64,000 nucleotides of DNA from Pelagibacteraceae bacterium AG-426-I15 (GTDB lineage Bacteria; Pseudomonadota; Alphaproteobacteria; Pelagibacterales; Pelagibacteraceae), in contig QCNT01000001.1 of NCBI GenBank assembly GCA_003213135.1, forward strand, positions 124,001-188,000, in the 5' to 3' direction. Position 1 is the stretch's first letter, and every line of letters starts with the position of its first letter. The notes below the pieces were generated by a model. It saw only the letters and a list, made by a program, of their open reading frames with translations. It was not told where the DNA came from and made no database searches. The position numbers were made by a program, and so were the translations under genes. Positions 16,778 to 26,684 of the stretch are shown one piece after another.

Positions 16778-19546
16778 ATGAACAAAATTAAAAAAACGGA
16801 TCATTTTTATTTAGTTGATGGGTCAGGTTATATTTTCAGAGCCTATTATGCTCTGCCACCATTATCTAGAAAAAGTGATGGACTGCCCACAGGTGCAGTA
16901 ATTGGTTTCTGCAATATGCTCTTCAAGCTTTTAGAGGACTCCAGATCAGATGACAGCAAACAAAAGCCCACTCATTTTGCAGTCATATTTGACTCCGCCA
17001 GAAAAAATTTTAGGAATGAGATATATAAAGATTATAAAGCAAATAGGTCGGAAGCCCCAGATGACCTTGCTCCACAGTTCGAATACATAAGGAAAGCAGT
17101 TAAAGCTTTTAATTTGCCTTCGATTGAGCAAATAAACTATGAAGCAGACGATCTTCTTGCTACTTATGCTCAACAGATAATTAAACTCGGAGCTAAAGTT
17201 ACGATAATTTCTTCAGATAAAGACCTTATGCAATTGGTATCTAAAGATGTGAGACTTTTTGATCCGATGAAAAGTAAAGTGATTGGAAAAAAAGAAGTTG
17301 AAGAAAAATTTGGAGTTAAACCAGAACAGGTTGTAGATGTCCAGTCTTTGGCAGGCGACTCCTCCGATAATATTCCTGGAGTGCCGGGAATTGGAATTAA
17401 AACTGCATCCGAACTTATCAAAAAGTATAAAACTCTAGATAATTTATTAAACAAAGCAGAGGAGATCTCTCAACAAAAAAGAAGGCAAACCTTAATTGAA
17501 AATAAAGACTCTGCTTTATTAAGCAGAAAACTTGTAACTTTAAAAAATGATGTTCCAGTAAAGGACAAAATAGAAAACTTTTTAATTAAAGATGTAGAAA
17601 AAAATAAACTATACGATTTTTTAAGAGAAATGGAATTTAATAGGTTGCTTAGCCAAGCAATTAGCTTCTATGGTGAACCAACAGGAAAAGAACTTGGTAC
17701 CGAAAAAAATAAAAAATCTAATAAAATTGATATTCAAAAATATGAAACCATTATTGACGAAACAAGACTTGATCATTGGATATCTATTCTTAAAAATAAA
17801 GATATTATAGCTGTTGATACTGAAACAAGCTCTCTAAACCCGATAGATGCAGATTTAGTTGGAATTTCATTTTGTCACTCTCCCAATAATGCATGTTATA
17901 TTCCACTTAAACACATCAACCAGAAATGTTTGGAAAAAAGCCTTGTTCTAAACAAAGTTAAAAAAATTCTTGAAGATAGAAGTATTAAAAAAATTGGTCA
18001 AAATATTAAATTTGACGATATAATTTTAAAAAAAAACAACGTTAATCTAGATCCACTAGAAGATACTATGCTTGCTTCTTATACTTTAGATGCTGGTATT
18101 AATAGACATAATCTTGATACTCTATCGTCTATACATTTAAATCATAAAACTATTTCTTTTAAAGACTTAGTTGGAACTGGAAAAAAACAAATTAAATTTG
18201 CGGATGTTGATTTAAAAAAAGCAACAGAATATGCTGGCGAAGATGCTGATGTAACATTTAGATTATACGAGCTTCTTAAACAAAGGTTAGATAAAGAAAA
18301 ACTTAACAAAATTTACGAGTTATTTGAGATACCATTAATAAAAATACTTTCTGATATGGAAGTTAATGGAATTAAAGTCGATAGCATATATTTAAAAAAA
18401 CTTTCAAAAAAATTCGAGGATAAAATCAAAACAATTGAACAGGAGATTTATAAATTAGCAAAAAAGAAATTTAATATCGCCTCAACTAAGCAGCTTGGAG
18501 ATATTATTTACAATCAGTTAAAGATCAGAAATTTAAAAAGAACGAAAAAGGGAAGCCTAGCTACTAGCGCCTCAATATTAGAGGAACTTGCATTTAAAGG
18601 TCACAAATTTCCACGTTTAGTTTTAGATTGGAGACAATTATCAAAACTTAAAAACACTTATACAGATGCTTTACAAGAACATATAAATTTAAAAACAAAA
18701 AGAGTACATACATCTTTTCTGTTGGCAGCAACAAATACTGGCAGATTAGCTTCGAGCGATCCAAATTTACAAAATATTCCGATAAAGAGTGATGATGGCA
18801 GAGAAATAAGAAAAGCCTTCATTGCTGAAAAAAATAATATTTTGATTTCTGCAGATTATAATCAAATTGAAATGAGAATTTTAGCAGATATGGCAGATGT
18901 TAAAGCATTAAAAAAAGCTTTCATAAATAAGGAGGATATTCATAGTTTAACCGCCAGCCAAGTTTTTAACGTTCCATTAAAAAAAGTTGATACAAATCTT
19001 AGAAGAAAAGCAAAAACTATAAATTTTGGTATAATCTATGGAATAACACAATACGGACTTGCTAAACAAATATCAGTTTCAAATGAGGAAGCACTAGAAT
19101 TTATAAATTCATACTTTAAAAAATTTCCTGAGATTAAAGATTATATGCAGACCACAGTAAAGTTTTGTAGGTCAAAAGGATATGTAAATAATATTTTTGG
19201 AAGAAGAATACATTTAAGAGGTATAAATGATAAAAATTTTAGCGTAAGAAGCTTTCAAGAAAGAGCTGCAATTAATGCTCCTATTCAGAGTTCAGCAGCA
19301 GATATTATAAGGATCGCAATGATAAAATTGAAAGAAGTGGAAAAATCTAAAAAGACTTTTGATGCAAAAATGCTTCTCCAAATCCACGACGAGCTAGTAT
19401 TTGAATGCCCTGTAAAGAGTCAAAATAATATTGAAAAAATTGTCAAAAATACAATGGAGTCAATTTCTAGCTCTGAATATCATATGTTCTCAATTCCATT
19501 GGATGTAAACGTTAAATCAGGTAATAATTGGGACGAAGCACACTGA
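16778..19546 (+). CDS. polA: DNA polymerase I
   Basis: A 922-aa full-length Pol I for Okazaki-fragment maturation and repair. The 5'-3' exonuclease domain (about 1-290) has FDSARKNFRNEIYKDYKANR, YEADDLLATYA and GDSSDNIPGVPGIG. The 3'-5' proofreading domain (about 325-510) keeps its acidic residues: AVDTETSSL, NIKFDDIIL and YAGEDADVT, so proofreading is probably intact. Polymerase motifs: A ADYNQIEMRILA (about 691), B RRKAKTINFGIIYG (about 741), C QIHDELVFE (about 868). It is monocistronic, divergent from the ABC ATPase. Confidence 0.97.
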   Translation: MNKIKKTDHFYLVDGSGYIFRAYYALPPLSRKSDGLPTGAVIGFCNMLFKLLEDSRSDDSKQKPTHFAVIFDSARKNFRNEIYKDYKANRSEAPDDLAPQFEYIRKAVKAFNLPSIEQINYEADDLLATYAQQIIKLGAKVTIISSDKDLMQLVSKDVRLFDPMKSKVIGKKEVEEKFGVKPEQVVDVQSLAGDSSDNIPGVPGIGIKTASELIKKYKTLDNLLNKAEEISQQKRRQTLIENKDSALLSRKLVTLKNDVPVKDKIENFLIKDVEKNKLYDFLREMEFNRLLSQAISFYGEPTGKELGTEKNKKSNKIDIQKYETIIDETRLDHWISILKNKDIIAVDTETSSLNPIDADLVGISFCHSPNNACYIPLKHINQKCLEKSLVLNKVKKILEDRSIKKIGQNIKFDDIILKKNNVNLDPLEDTMLASYTLDAGINRHNLDTLSSIHLNHKTISFKDLVGTGKKQIKFADVDLKKATEYAGEDADVTFRLYELLKQRLDKEKLNKIYELFEIPLIKILSDMEVNGIKVDSIYLKKLSKKFEDKIKTIEQEIYKLAKKKFNIASTKQLGDIIYNQLKIRNLKRTKKGSLATSASILEELAFKGHKFPRLVLDWRQLSKLKNTYTDALQEHINLKTKRVHTSFLLAATNTGRLASSDPNLQNIPIKSDDGREIRKAFIAEKNNILISADYNQIEMRILADMADVKALKKAFINKEDIHSLTASQVFNVPLKKVDTNLRRKAKTINFGIIYGITQYGLAKQISVSNEEALEFINSYFKKFPEIKDYMQTTVKFCRSKGYVNNIFGRRIHLRGINDKNFSVRSFQERAAINAPIQSSAADIIRIAMIKLKEVEKSKKTFDAKMLLQIHDELVFECPVKSQNNIEKIVKNTMESISSSEYHMFSIPLDVNVKSGNNWDEAH

Positions 19547-19556
19547 TGCCTAAATT

Positions 19557-19584
19557 TTGACAATTTATTTTAAACTATTATAAA
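19557..19584 (+). promoter_or_regulatory. candidate chvI promoter
   Basis: A perfect -35 TTGACA (19557-19562) and a -10 TATAAA (19579-19584) with a 16-base spacer, just after polA. A Shine-Dalgarno-like AAAGGA at 19588-19593 lies 7 bases before the chvI ATG. This is the best sigma-70-like promoter I found in the window. Confidence 0.65.
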
Positions 19585-19600
19585 TTTAAAGGAACTAATT

Positions 19601-20299
19601 ATGTCAAAAACTATTGCTCTTGTTGATGATGATAGAAATATTTTAACGAGTATTAGCATGGCACTCGAGAGAGAAGGATATAAGGTACAGACTTATATTG
19701 ACGGGCAAAGTGCTTTAGCAGGCCTATCAAGAAATCCCCCTGATTTAGCAGTGGTAGATTTAAAAATGCCTAAACTCACTGGGGAGGAGTTATTACAAAA
19801 AATAAGAAAAAAAATGTCAATACCAATTATATTTTTGACTTCAAAAGAAGAGGAGGTTGATGAACTTTTGGGCTTAAAATTAGGAGCAGACGACTATATT
19901 AAAAAGTCAGGCGGTTTTTCAATAAAAGTTTTAATAGAAAGAATAAGAGTTCAATTAAGAAAAAAAACTGGGCCACAAGAAGAGTCAAAAAGTTTGATTG
20001 TTCATGGAAAGCTTAAACTTGATCCAAATCAACTAGAATGTGAATGGAACGGACAATCTTTACCAGAAAAGTTAACTACTACAGAATTTTTAATCGTTAA
20101 AGAATTAGCCAAAAGACCGGGGGTTATAAAAGAGCGGGCTCATTTAATGGACATAGCTTATAAAGAAAATACTGATATCGAGGACAGAACAATTGATAGT
20201 CATATCAAGAGAATAAGAAAAAAATTTAAAAAAGTTGATGAAAAATTTTCATCTATTGAAACTCGTTATGGCAGCGGTTATAGATGGAATATTAATTAA
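19601..20299 (+). CDS. chvI: ChvI-type OmpR-family response regulator
   Basis: A 232-aa regulator with a receiver domain (VDDDRNIL, phosphoacceptor Asp53 in AVVDLKMP, TSKEEEVDELLGLKLGADDYIKK) and a C-terminal winged helix (LTTTEFLIVKELAKRPGVIKERAHLMD, then DRTIDSHIKRIRKKF). The GADDYI and SKEEE stretch resembles ChvI/ExoR-linked regulators. ChvI controls envelope and surface genes in Alphaproteobacteria. The partner kinase follows immediately with a 1-base TAATG overlap. A clean promoter lies upstream. Confidence 0.9.
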   Translation: MSKTIALVDDDRNILTSISMALEREGYKVQTYIDGQSALAGLSRNPPDLAVVDLKMPKLTGEELLQKIRKKMSIPIIFLTSKEEEVDELLGLKLGADDYIKKSGGFSIKVLIERIRVQLRKKTGPQEESKSLIVHGKLKLDPNQLECEWNGQSLPEKLTTTEFLIVKELAKRPGVIKERAHLMDIAYKENTDIEDRTIDSHIKRIRKKFKKVDEKFSSIETRYGSGYRWNIN

Positions 20300-21843
20300 T
20301 GAAAATTAAAAAAAAATCATCATCGATACTTAATAGATTTTTAATATTTAATTTCTTTGTTTTCATTATTTTAGGCCTCTTTACTTTTTTTTATTTAAAA
20401 GCAATTCAGCCTAATCTTGTAAAACAGCGAACTGAAAAACATAATGTTATAATCAACAATACGGCTAATCATATAGAGAGACTCCAAGTAAGTTTTGAAC
20501 AAAATTCTATTAAAGATTTTTTACTTTCTACAAGGTTTCTTTTTCAAAATCTTGAAAGGGTCCAGTTTTACGATTTGAATGGTATTTTGTTAGCCGATAC
20601 TAATGTTATAGACCTAGATCAAAATGTTTTTACAAAGTCTGATAAAATTTTTCAAGAAAACTTAAATACCGATCAGTCTTTAATTGAAAAAAATACTGAC
20701 CAAGAAAAATCTTTACAAGAAGAAAAACAAAAAAAAGTTGGGGAGATTGATAATTTAATATCAAATAAAAAACCAAAACAAGAAGTAACAATACAAATTA
20801 AAGAAAATAATAATTTTTACGTGAAAACATTAAATGATGTAATTATTAATGGAGAAATTTTGGGATATATAATAGTTACAGAACAAGCAAATGAAATACT
20901 TGTTGCTGTAGATGAAAGAAAAAATTTTATTTTAAGAACAGTACTCATTATTGCGCTTGTAATTGCAATTTTTTCTATTTTTCTAAACAGATATGTTTTA
21001 AAGCCAATAGGAACGCTTGTTGAGTACACTAGGTCAATCAAAGCAAAAGATGAGCCCTATGGCCGTATAGAAAAATTTTTGTATAGAAGTGACGAAGTTG
21101 GACTTTTATCTAGATCTCTTAGCGAAATGACACAAAATTTACAAAATAGAACTAAAAATGCTGAGGATTCTTCAGCAGATCTTGCGCACGAAATCAGAAA
21201 CCCTTTGGCCTCACTAAAAGGTGCTTCAGAACTTTTAGATAATACTAGTGATAAAGAGGAAAGAAAAAAATTAATCAGTATTTTAAGTCATGATGTTGAA
21301 AGAATAGATCGATTAATTACCGATTATTCAAAAATGTTAAAAGATGAAGCTTCATTATCTAGAGAAAAAATGAAAGTCTTAAATTTAATTGATCTAGTAA
21401 AAGATGTAACCGAAGAATTTAATAATAATAAATCTGTGATTGAGAAAAATATAAGATTTAAAATTATCAAAGAGAAACCAAATGGACATCCATTTAGCGT
21501 TTCTGGTGTAAGGAGCAGGTTAGAACAAGTTATGGCTAATTTAATTGATAATGCTATATCATTTAGCCCTAAAGGTGGACAAATTAGCATAAATCTCAAA
21601 AGTACTAAAGATACAGTCAGTTTAACAATTAAAGACCAGGGACCAGGCTTTAAAGAGACAAATACTGAAAGAATTTTTAAAAGATTTTATAGTAATCGGC
21701 CAGAAAAATTTGGTGAACATTCTGGATTAGGTTTAAATATTGTTAAAAATATAATAGAAATGCATGACGGTGAAATAAATGCTTCAAATAGAAAAGATAA
21801 CGAAAGAGGCGCACAAGTAAAAGTGACTTTACCAACAAGATAA
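20299..21843 (+). CDS. chvG: ChvG-type sensor histidine kinase
   Basis: A 514-aa kinase. TM1 spans about residues 14-37 and TM2 about 212-232, enclosing a periplasmic sensor region with a Gln/Lys-rich low-complexity stretch ([12 protein letters not shown]). HAMP follows, then the H-box [16 protein letters not shown], the N-box [17 protein letters not shown] and [10 protein letters not shown]. It is shorter than many ChvG proteins, mainly in the sensor. It overlaps chvI by one base. The gene downstream is ahcY after 4 bases; in many Alphaproteobacteria hprK and PTS genes lie between them. Confidence 0.9.
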   Translation: MKIKKKSSSILNRFLIFNFFVFIILGLFTFFYLKAIQPNLVKQRTEKHNVIINNTANHIERLQVSFEQNSIKDFLLSTRFLFQNLERVQFYDLNGILLADTNVIDLDQNVFTKSDKIFQENLNTDQSLIEKNTDQEKSLQEEKQKKVGEIDNLISNKKPKQEVTIQIKENNNFYVKTLNDVIINGEILGYIIVTEQANEILVAVDERKNFILRTVLIIALVIAIFSIFLNRYVLKPIGTLVEYTRSIKAKDEPYGRIEKFLYRSDEVGLLSRSLSEMTQNLQNRTKNAEDSSADLAHEIRNPLASLKGASELLDNTSDKEERKKLISILSHDVERIDRLITDYSKMLKDEASLSREKMKVLNLIDLVKDVTEEFNNNKSVIEKNIRFKIIKEKPNGHPFSVSGVRSRLEQVMANLIDNAISFSPKGGQISINLKSTKDTVSLTIKDQGPGFKETNTERIFKRFYSNRPEKFGEHSGLGLNIVKNIIEMHDGEINASNRKDNERGAQVKVTLPTR

Positions 21844-21847
21844 TTTT

Positions 21848-23137
21848 ATGACTAATGATTTTAAAGTAAAAGATTTAAATCAAGCAGAATTTGGTAGAAA
21901 GGAAATCTCTCTAGCAGAAACGGAAATGCCTGGCTTAATGGCTCTCAGAAAAGAATTTAAAGAAAAAAAACCACTAAAGGGAGCTAAGATTTTAGGCTGT
22001 TTGCATATGACTATACAAACAGCTGTTCTAATTGAAACTTTAGTTGCATTAGGAGCAGAAGTGAGATGGTCATCCTGTAATATATTTTCTACCCAGGATC
22101 ATGCCGCTGCAGCAATTGCAAAAGCAGGCATACCAGTTTTTGCGTGGAAAGGTGAGACAGAGGAGGAATATTGGTGGTGTGTTAAACAAACAATTGAAGG
22201 CAAGAAAGAATGGAAACCAAATATGATTTTAGATGATGGAGGGGATCTTACCGCACTAATGCATAAAGATTATAAAGAGTTATTAAAAAATGTAAAAGGT
22301 GTTTCAGAAGAAACAACTACAGGTGTGCTAGCTTTGAAAAAAATGGAAACTAATAAAAAATTATTAATACCCGCAATAAATGTAAATGACTCTGTGACAA
22401 AATCAAAATTTGATAATTTGTATGGCTGCAGAGAAAGTCTAGTTGATGGCATTAAAAGAGCAACAGATGTTATGATGTCAGGAAAAGTAGCAATAGTTGC
22501 TGGTTTCGGTGATGTTGGTAAGGGTAGCGCAGCATCGTTAAGACAAGCAGGAGCAAGAGTTATGGTAACAGAAACAGATCCGATATGTGCTTTACAGGCA
22601 GCTATGGAGGGATACGAAGTAGTTTTAATGGATAAAGCAATAAAAGATGCCGATATAGTAGTCACAGCCACAGGAAATAAAGATATAGTTACAGCAGATC
22701 ATATGAGAGACATGAAAGACAGAGCTATATTGTGTAATATCGGTCACTTTGATAACGAAATTCAGGTAGAGGCTTTAAAAAATTACAAATGGAATGAGAT
22801 TAAACCTCAAGTTCACGAGATAGAGTTACCAAGTAAAAAAAGAATAATATTATTAGCCGAAGGTAGATTAGTAAATTTAGGATGCGCTACTGGCCACCCA
22901 AGTTTTGTAATGAGTGCATCTTTTACAAATCAGGTAATCGCACAAATTGAATTGTGGAATAATTCAGAAAAATATGAAAAAAAAGTTTATGTTTTACCAA
23001 AACATTTAGATGAAAAGGTAGCCATGTTGCATTTGGACAAAGTTGGAGCAAAATTAACTAAAATGTCAAAAGAACAGGCAGACTATATCAGCGTTAAACA
23101 ATCAGGACCGTTCAAACCAGATACTTATCGCTACTAA
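21848..23137 (+). CDS. ahcY: AhcY, S-adenosylhomocysteine hydrolase
   Basis: NAD-dependent enzyme splitting S-adenosylhomocysteine into adenosine and homocysteine, which removes the inhibitor of SAM methylation. Seen: the substrate-binding [38 protein letters not shown], the NAD-binding [10 protein letters not shown] and the C-terminal [10 protein letters not shown] and KPDTYRY. At 429 aa it is of the short form, without the roughly 40-residue insertion of many bacterial enzymes. No SAH or SAM riboswitch can fit in the 4-base spacer from chvG, so expression probably follows the chvIG transcript. Confidence 0.97.
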   Translation: MTNDFKVKDLNQAEFGRKEISLAETEMPGLMALRKEFKEKKPLKGAKILGCLHMTIQTAVLIETLVALGAEVRWSSCNIFSTQDHAAAAIAKAGIPVFAWKGETEEEYWWCVKQTIEGKKEWKPNMILDDGGDLTALMHKDYKELLKNVKGVSEETTTGVLALKKMETNKKLLIPAINVNDSVTKSKFDNLYGCRESLVDGIKRATDVMMSGKVAIVAGFGDVGKGSAASLRQAGARVMVTETDPICALQAAMEGYEVVLMDKAIKDADIVVTATGNKDIVTADHMRDMKDRAILCNIGHFDNEIQVEALKNYKWNEIKPQVHEIELPSKKRIILLAEGRLVNLGCATGHPSFVMSASFTNQVIAQIELWNNSEKYEKKVYVLPKHLDEKVAMLHLDKVGAKLTKMSKEQADYISVKQSGPFKPDTYRY

Positions 23138-23148
23138 AATAGTAGCCA

Positions 23149-23604
23149 ATGCTAAAATATAATTTATCTCAAATCGACAGTATTTCAAAAAAGATTTCAG
23201 CTAATTTGTCAAAATCAGATTGTATATTTTTATATGGAGAACTAGGATCTGGAAAAACAACTTTTGTAAGAAGCTTAATTCATCAACTACAAAAAGAAAA
23301 TAAAGTTAGTAAAACAGATGTTTTAAGTCCGACATACAATCTTCTTTATGAATATGAGATAAAATCATTAAAAGTAATGCATTACGATCTTTTTAGGTTA
23401 AAAAAAAATAAGGAGATAGAACAATTAGGTATTTTTCAGGATTACGAAAATAATATAAAAATAATCGAATGGCCAGAAAAAATGAAAACGAATATAAAAA
23501 ATAGATTAGAAATTACATTTTACCATCTTTCTGAAAATGAGAATAGAAAAATTAAAATACGAGGTTTTGGAAGATGGAAAAAATTTAAAATTAATGCAAT
23601 TTAA
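23149..23604 (+). CDS. tsaE: TsaE, tRNA t6A synthesis ATPase
   Basis: A 151-aa P-loop ATPase that supports TsaB/TsaD in making the t6A37 modification of ANN-reading tRNAs. Walker A is GELGSGKTTFVR. Other family stretches are SPTYNLLYEYE, the acidic HYDLFRL and IIEWPEKM. The start is 11 bases after ahcY. A short hairpin (CTACT/AGTAG, 23131-23145) spans the ahcY stop just before it. It overlaps the next gene slightly, and tsaE-amgK-murU is a conserved alphaproteobacterial order. Confidence 0.94.
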   Translation: MLKYNLSQIDSISKKISANLSKSDCIFLYGELGSGKTTFVRSLIHQLQKENKVSKTDVLSPTYNLLYEYEIKSLKVMHYDLFRLKKNKEIEQLGIFQDYENNIKIIEWPEKMKTNIKNRLEITFYHLSENENRKIKIRGFGRWKKFKINAI

Positions 23605-24559
23605 ACTTAAAAAAATTACAAGCGACGCATCATTTAGGGAGTTTTTTAGACTTTACAAAGGAAAAAAAACCTCAATTATAGTTACAGCTAAAAAAGAAGT
23701 TTTTAAAAATCTTATTTTATACTTAGCAATTAATAAATTTCTTCAAAAAAATGGAATTTATACCCCGAAGTTAATAAGCCAACATTTCAAGGAAGGGATT
23801 GTTGAGATAGAAGATCTTGGAAATAATACACTTTTACATTTTGTCAAAAAATCAAAAAATAAATTTAGCATCTATAAGAAGTGTGTTGATGTAATATTAA
23901 AAATTCAAAAAATAAAACCAATAAAAAAAATTAAACTTCGATCAAATAAATATTATAAATTAAAAAGTTATAATACAAACAACTTGCACAGAGAATCAAA
24001 CTTATTTCTTGATTGGTATCTTCCAGGGGTTATTGGTAAAAAAAAATCTTTAAAATATAAAAAAATTATAAAGAAAGAATTAAATAAACTATACAAAAAA
24101 ATTTCTTTTAAAAATCAATTCATTGTACACAGAGATTTTCATGTATCTAATATTATTCCAACAAAAAAAAAATTAGGTATTATTGATACACAAGATACAA
24201 TTTTAGGAAATCCTATGTACGATCTTGCGTCATTAATTGACGATGTAAGAGTTAAAGTTCCTCACCAAATTAAAAAGAAAACATTTCAATATTATTTAAA
24301 AAATTGTTCAATGAAAAAAAAAGAAATTAACTTATTAAAAAATGATTTCGATATTTTATCAATCCAAAGAAATTTAAAAATATTAGGAATTTTTTATAGA
24401 CTTTTCAAAAGAGATAACAAGCCTCAATATTTAAAATATTTACCCTATACATGGAATTTAATTGAGTTAAGAATAAAAAATAAAATTTTTGATAATTTAA
24501 AAGCAATACTTCAAAAAACTGTTAATAAAAAATTAAGAAAAAAAACTAATTTTAAATGA
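23594..24559 (+). CDS. amgK: AmgK-like anomeric sugar kinase (aminoglycoside phosphotransferase fold)
   Basis: A kinase-like protein of the APH family, COG3178. AmgK phosphorylates MurNAc/GlcNAc at the anomeric carbon in cell-wall recycling. The track starts at 23537 inside tsaE. I use ATG 23594, which puts the family signature DASFREFFRL near the N-terminus and leaves an 11-base overlap; length is 321 aa. Other motifs: the catalytic loop FIVHRDFHVSNII, metal-binding LGIIDTQDTILGNPMYDLASLIDD. It overlaps murU by 4 bases (ATGA). The murU pairing supports the assignment; the protein is very Lys-rich and divergent. Confidence 0.85.
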   Translation: MQFKLKKITSDASFREFFRLYKGKKTSIIVTAKKEVFKNLILYLAINKFLQKNGIYTPKLISQHFKEGIVEIEDLGNNTLLHFVKKSKNKFSIYKKCVDVILKIQKIKPIKKIKLRSNKYYKLKSYNTNNLHRESNLFLDWYLPGVIGKKKSLKYKKIIKKELNKLYKKISFKNQFIVHRDFHVSNIIPTKKKLGIIDTQDTILGNPMYDLASLIDDVRVKVPHQIKKKTFQYYLKNCSMKKKEINLLKNDFDILSIQRNLKILGIFYRLFKRDNKPQYLKYLPYTWNLIELRIKNKIFDNLKAILQKTVNKKLRKKTNFK

Positions 24560-25254
24560 AAATAAAAAAAGCAATAATTTTAGGAGCAGGTTTCGGAAAA
24601 AGGATGCGTCCAATTACAAAAAAAATTCCAAAACCTCTTATAAAAATCAGAGGTATAACTTTATTGGAAAATAGTATTAATTTTCTAAATTCATTAGGAA
24701 TTAATCATATTATTATTAATTCACATCATCTTCACAAAGATATTATTAGCTTTGTGAAAAAAAAGAAATTTAATCCAAGAATTAATGTGGTGGTTGAGAA
24801 AGGAAAAATATTAAATACTGGCGGAGGCATATTAAATGCTTCAAAAAAATTTAAAAAAAAAATATTTTTAGTTTTAAATCCAGATACTATTTGGGGAAAA
24901 AAATATAAGAAGGAAATTAAAAAACTTGAAAAATTATATTTTCAAAATAAAAAACCAACAATGCTTTTGGTTCCAAAAAATAAAAGTTATGACAGATCGT
25001 TTAAAGGTGATTTTAATTTAAATTCTAAAAATCAAATTTTAAGAGAAAAGAATAACAAATTTATTTTTACTGGAGCTCAAATTATTAGCAGGCTAGTTTT
25101 TAAGAAAAGAAAAATTAGATCCTTTTCAATAAACAAAGTATGGGATGATTTAATAAAGAATAAAGAACTTTTTGGAGTTATAAGTAGACAAAAATTTTTT
25201 CATATAAATAATTATAAAATTTATAAAAAATTGAATAAAAAAATTATTGATTAG
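24556..25254 (+). CDS. murU: MurU-like sugar-1-phosphate nucleotidyltransferase
   Basis: A 232-aa nucleotidyltransferase that would convert MurNAc-alpha-1-phosphate to UDP-MurNAc. The N-terminal AIILGAGFGKRMRPITKKIPKPLI is the classic nucleotide-binding loop; VEKGKILNTGGGI and LNPDTIW carry the substrate and metal sites. Upstream amgK supplies the substrate in this recycling route. The C-terminus overlaps gpmA on the other strand by 11 bases. In related bacteria addB-addA-trxA follow; here the order breaks. The exact sugar is inferred from the pairing. Confidence 0.85.
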   Translation: MKIKKAIILGAGFGKRMRPITKKIPKPLIKIRGITLLENSINFLNSLGINHIIINSHHLHKDIISFVKKKKFNPRINVVVEKGKILNTGGGILNASKKFKKKIFLVLNPDTIWGKKYKKEIKKLEKLYFQNKKPTMLLVPKNKSYDRSFKGDFNLNSKNQILREKNNKFIFTGAQIISRLVFKKRKIRSFSINKVWDDLIKNKELFGVISRQKFFHINNYKIYKKLNKKIID

Positions 25255-25957
25255 ATATTATTTCATTCTTTCTGGAAGTGTCCAAATATTTTGCATTTAA
25301 AAACTTACCTGAATTATCGAAATCAATTACCAAAGGGTTTCCCGTTGGTATTTCAAGCATATTAATTTTTTCATTAGATATCTTGAAAATTTTTTTTCCA
25401 AGAGCTCTAATAGTATTTCCATGTGCTGAAAGAATAACATTTTTATTTTGTTTGAGATGTTTTTCTATATATTTCTCAAAATACGGCACGACTCGATCAT
25501 AAGTATTTTTTAAAGACTCAGTATTAGGTATATTTTTTAAATTTTTATATAGCGGGTCTTTGTGTGAACTGTATTCAGAATCTTTATCAAGTCTTGGTGG
25601 AGGAGTATCCCAAGACCTCCTATATTTTTTAAAACTTTCTTCACCAAGTTTTTTTTTCATTTCAGTTTTATTTAGTCCAGTTAAAGATCCATAATGTCTC
25701 TCATTAAGCTCCCAAGCTTTGGTATAATTCATATCTTTCTCAGCTATCTCAAGTACTATTTCTAAGGTCTTAATTGCTCGTTTTAAGTAAGAAGTAAAAC
25801 ATATGTCAAAACTTATATTTAACTCTTTCAATAATTTTCCAGATTTCTCTGCTTCTTGAATGCCTTTTTCTGAGAGATCGACGTCAACCCAGCCTGTAAA
25901 ACGATTTTCTGCATTCCAAGTACTCTGTCCATGTCTAATTGCTATGAGTTTGCCCAT
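25244..25957 (-). CDS. gpmA: GpmA, 2,3-bisphosphoglycerate-dependent phosphoglycerate mutase
   Basis: A 237-aa glycolytic/gluconeogenic enzyme interconverting 3- and 2-phosphoglycerate. The catalytic histidine sits in AIRHGQSTWNAENRFTGW, with ELNERHYGSLTG (acid/base Glu) and the second His in LSAHGNTIRAL. Length is typical. It stands alone leftward, divergent from cutA with a 35-base, purely A/T spacer that contains an 8-bp inverted repeat (25964-25982). It is the first gene of the 24-kb segment where addAB would be expected. Confidence 0.95.
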   Translation of the reverse strand: MGKLIAIRHGQSTWNAENRFTGWVDVDLSEKGIQEAEKSGKLLKELNISFDICFTSYLKRAIKTLEIVLEIAEKDMNYTKAWELNERHYGSLTGLNKTEMKKKLGEESFKKYRRSWDTPPPRLDKDSEYSSHKDPLYKNLKNIPNTESLKNTYDRVVPYFEKYIEKHLKQNKNVILSAHGNTIRALGKKIFKISNEKINMLEIPTGNPLVIDFDNSGKFLNAKYLDTSRKNEIISNQ

Positions 25958-25963
25958 TGAATA

Positions 25964-25982
25964 TAATATATTTAATATATTA
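25964..25982. repeat. A/T inverted repeat TAATATAT-TTA-ATATATTA
   Basis: Perfect 8-bp arms with a 3-base spacer between the divergent gpmA and cutA starts. Entirely A/T, so chance is a real possibility. It is placed where an operator or a bidirectional -10 region would be. Confidence 0.3.
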
Positions 25983-25992
25983 AATTATTTGT

Positions 25993-26307
25993 ATGAAGGG
26001 TATTAAATTCTTTTACATTACTTGTCCTAAAAAAAATGAAGCTCACAAAATAGCTACATTTCTTGTAAAAAAGAAACTGGTGGCCTGTGCAAATATTATT
26101 TACAACGTCGACTCCATATTTAATTGGAAAGGCAAGGTAACAAAGGCCAAAGAGATTTTGGTTGTTGGTAAGACAATGAACAAAAATATTCAAAAAGTTA
26201 TAAAAAGCGTAAAAAAATTTCATAGCTACGATGTGCCTTGTGTTATTTTTTTTGATATAAAAAATGGAAATACAGATTTTTTAAAATGGATAATAAAATC
26301 CGTATAA
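25993..26307 (+). CDS. cutA: CutA1 divalent-cation tolerance-like protein
   Basis: A 104-aa trimeric PII-like protein. Family stretches are ITCPKKNEAHKIATFLVKKKLVACANI, then SIFNWKGKV and HSYDVPCVIFFDI. CutA is linked to metal tolerance in some bacteria, but its biochemical role is unsettled. It begins a rightward chain of five tightly packed genes, overlapping the next by 22 bases. Confidence 0.93.
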   Translation: MKGIKFFYITCPKKNEAHKIATFLVKKKLVACANIIYNVDSIFNWKGKVTKAKEILVVGKTMNKNIQKVIKSVKKFHSYDVPCVIFFDIKNGNTDFLKWIIKSV

Positions 26308-26684
26308 CTCGTTATATTTATTATTTTTCTCTTTTAGGTTTATTAATTTTATATCTTTTTCCAGGTAGTTTAGTTGGTTATTTTTTTTATGGCGACTTTG
26401 GAAGGCAACCCGATTTGATCCCAAATCCATTGGGAACATCAATTAATCACGCTTTAGCTTTTTTTTATTTATCCATACTCGGCTTAATGAGCTACGTTAG
26501 GGGATTTGAATTTAAAAAAACTTTAATTTTTTTAATAATACTTTCATCATTGTTAGAATTATCTCATATATTTATACCAAATAGATCATTCCAATATTTA
26601 GATCTTTTTGCAAATTTGCTTGGAACATTATTAGGTATTGTTATAATGATTTTATATAAAAAATTTAAATATGGAAAAATTTGA
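26286..26684 (+). CDS. VanZ-like family membrane protein
   Basis: A 132-aa protein with four hydrophobic segments (about 9-27, 50-67, 75-92 and 104-125). The pattern IPNPLGTSINHALAFF in the middle and ELSHIFIPNRSFQYLDLFANLLGTLLG at the end matches VanZ-like proteins, where an acidic residue, a basic Arg and DxxAN recur. Function is unknown; the namesake gives low-level teicoplanin resistance. It overlaps cutA by 22 bases and the next gene by 14, implying coupled translation. Confidence 0.8.
   Translation: MDNKIRITRYIYYFSLLGLLILYLFPGSLVGYFFYGDFGRQPDLIPNPLGTSINHALAFFYLSILGLMSYVRGFEFKKTLIFLIILSSLLELSHIFIPNRSFQYLDLFANLLGTLLGIVIMILYKKFKYGKI

Noticed and set aside
21840-21850. SAH/SAM riboswitch for ahcY
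   Set aside because: Only 4 bases separate chvG and ahcY; there is no room.
22270-22671. 133-aa minus-strand ORF
   Set aside because: Antisense to ahcY, which is certain; composition is a mirror of the coding strand.
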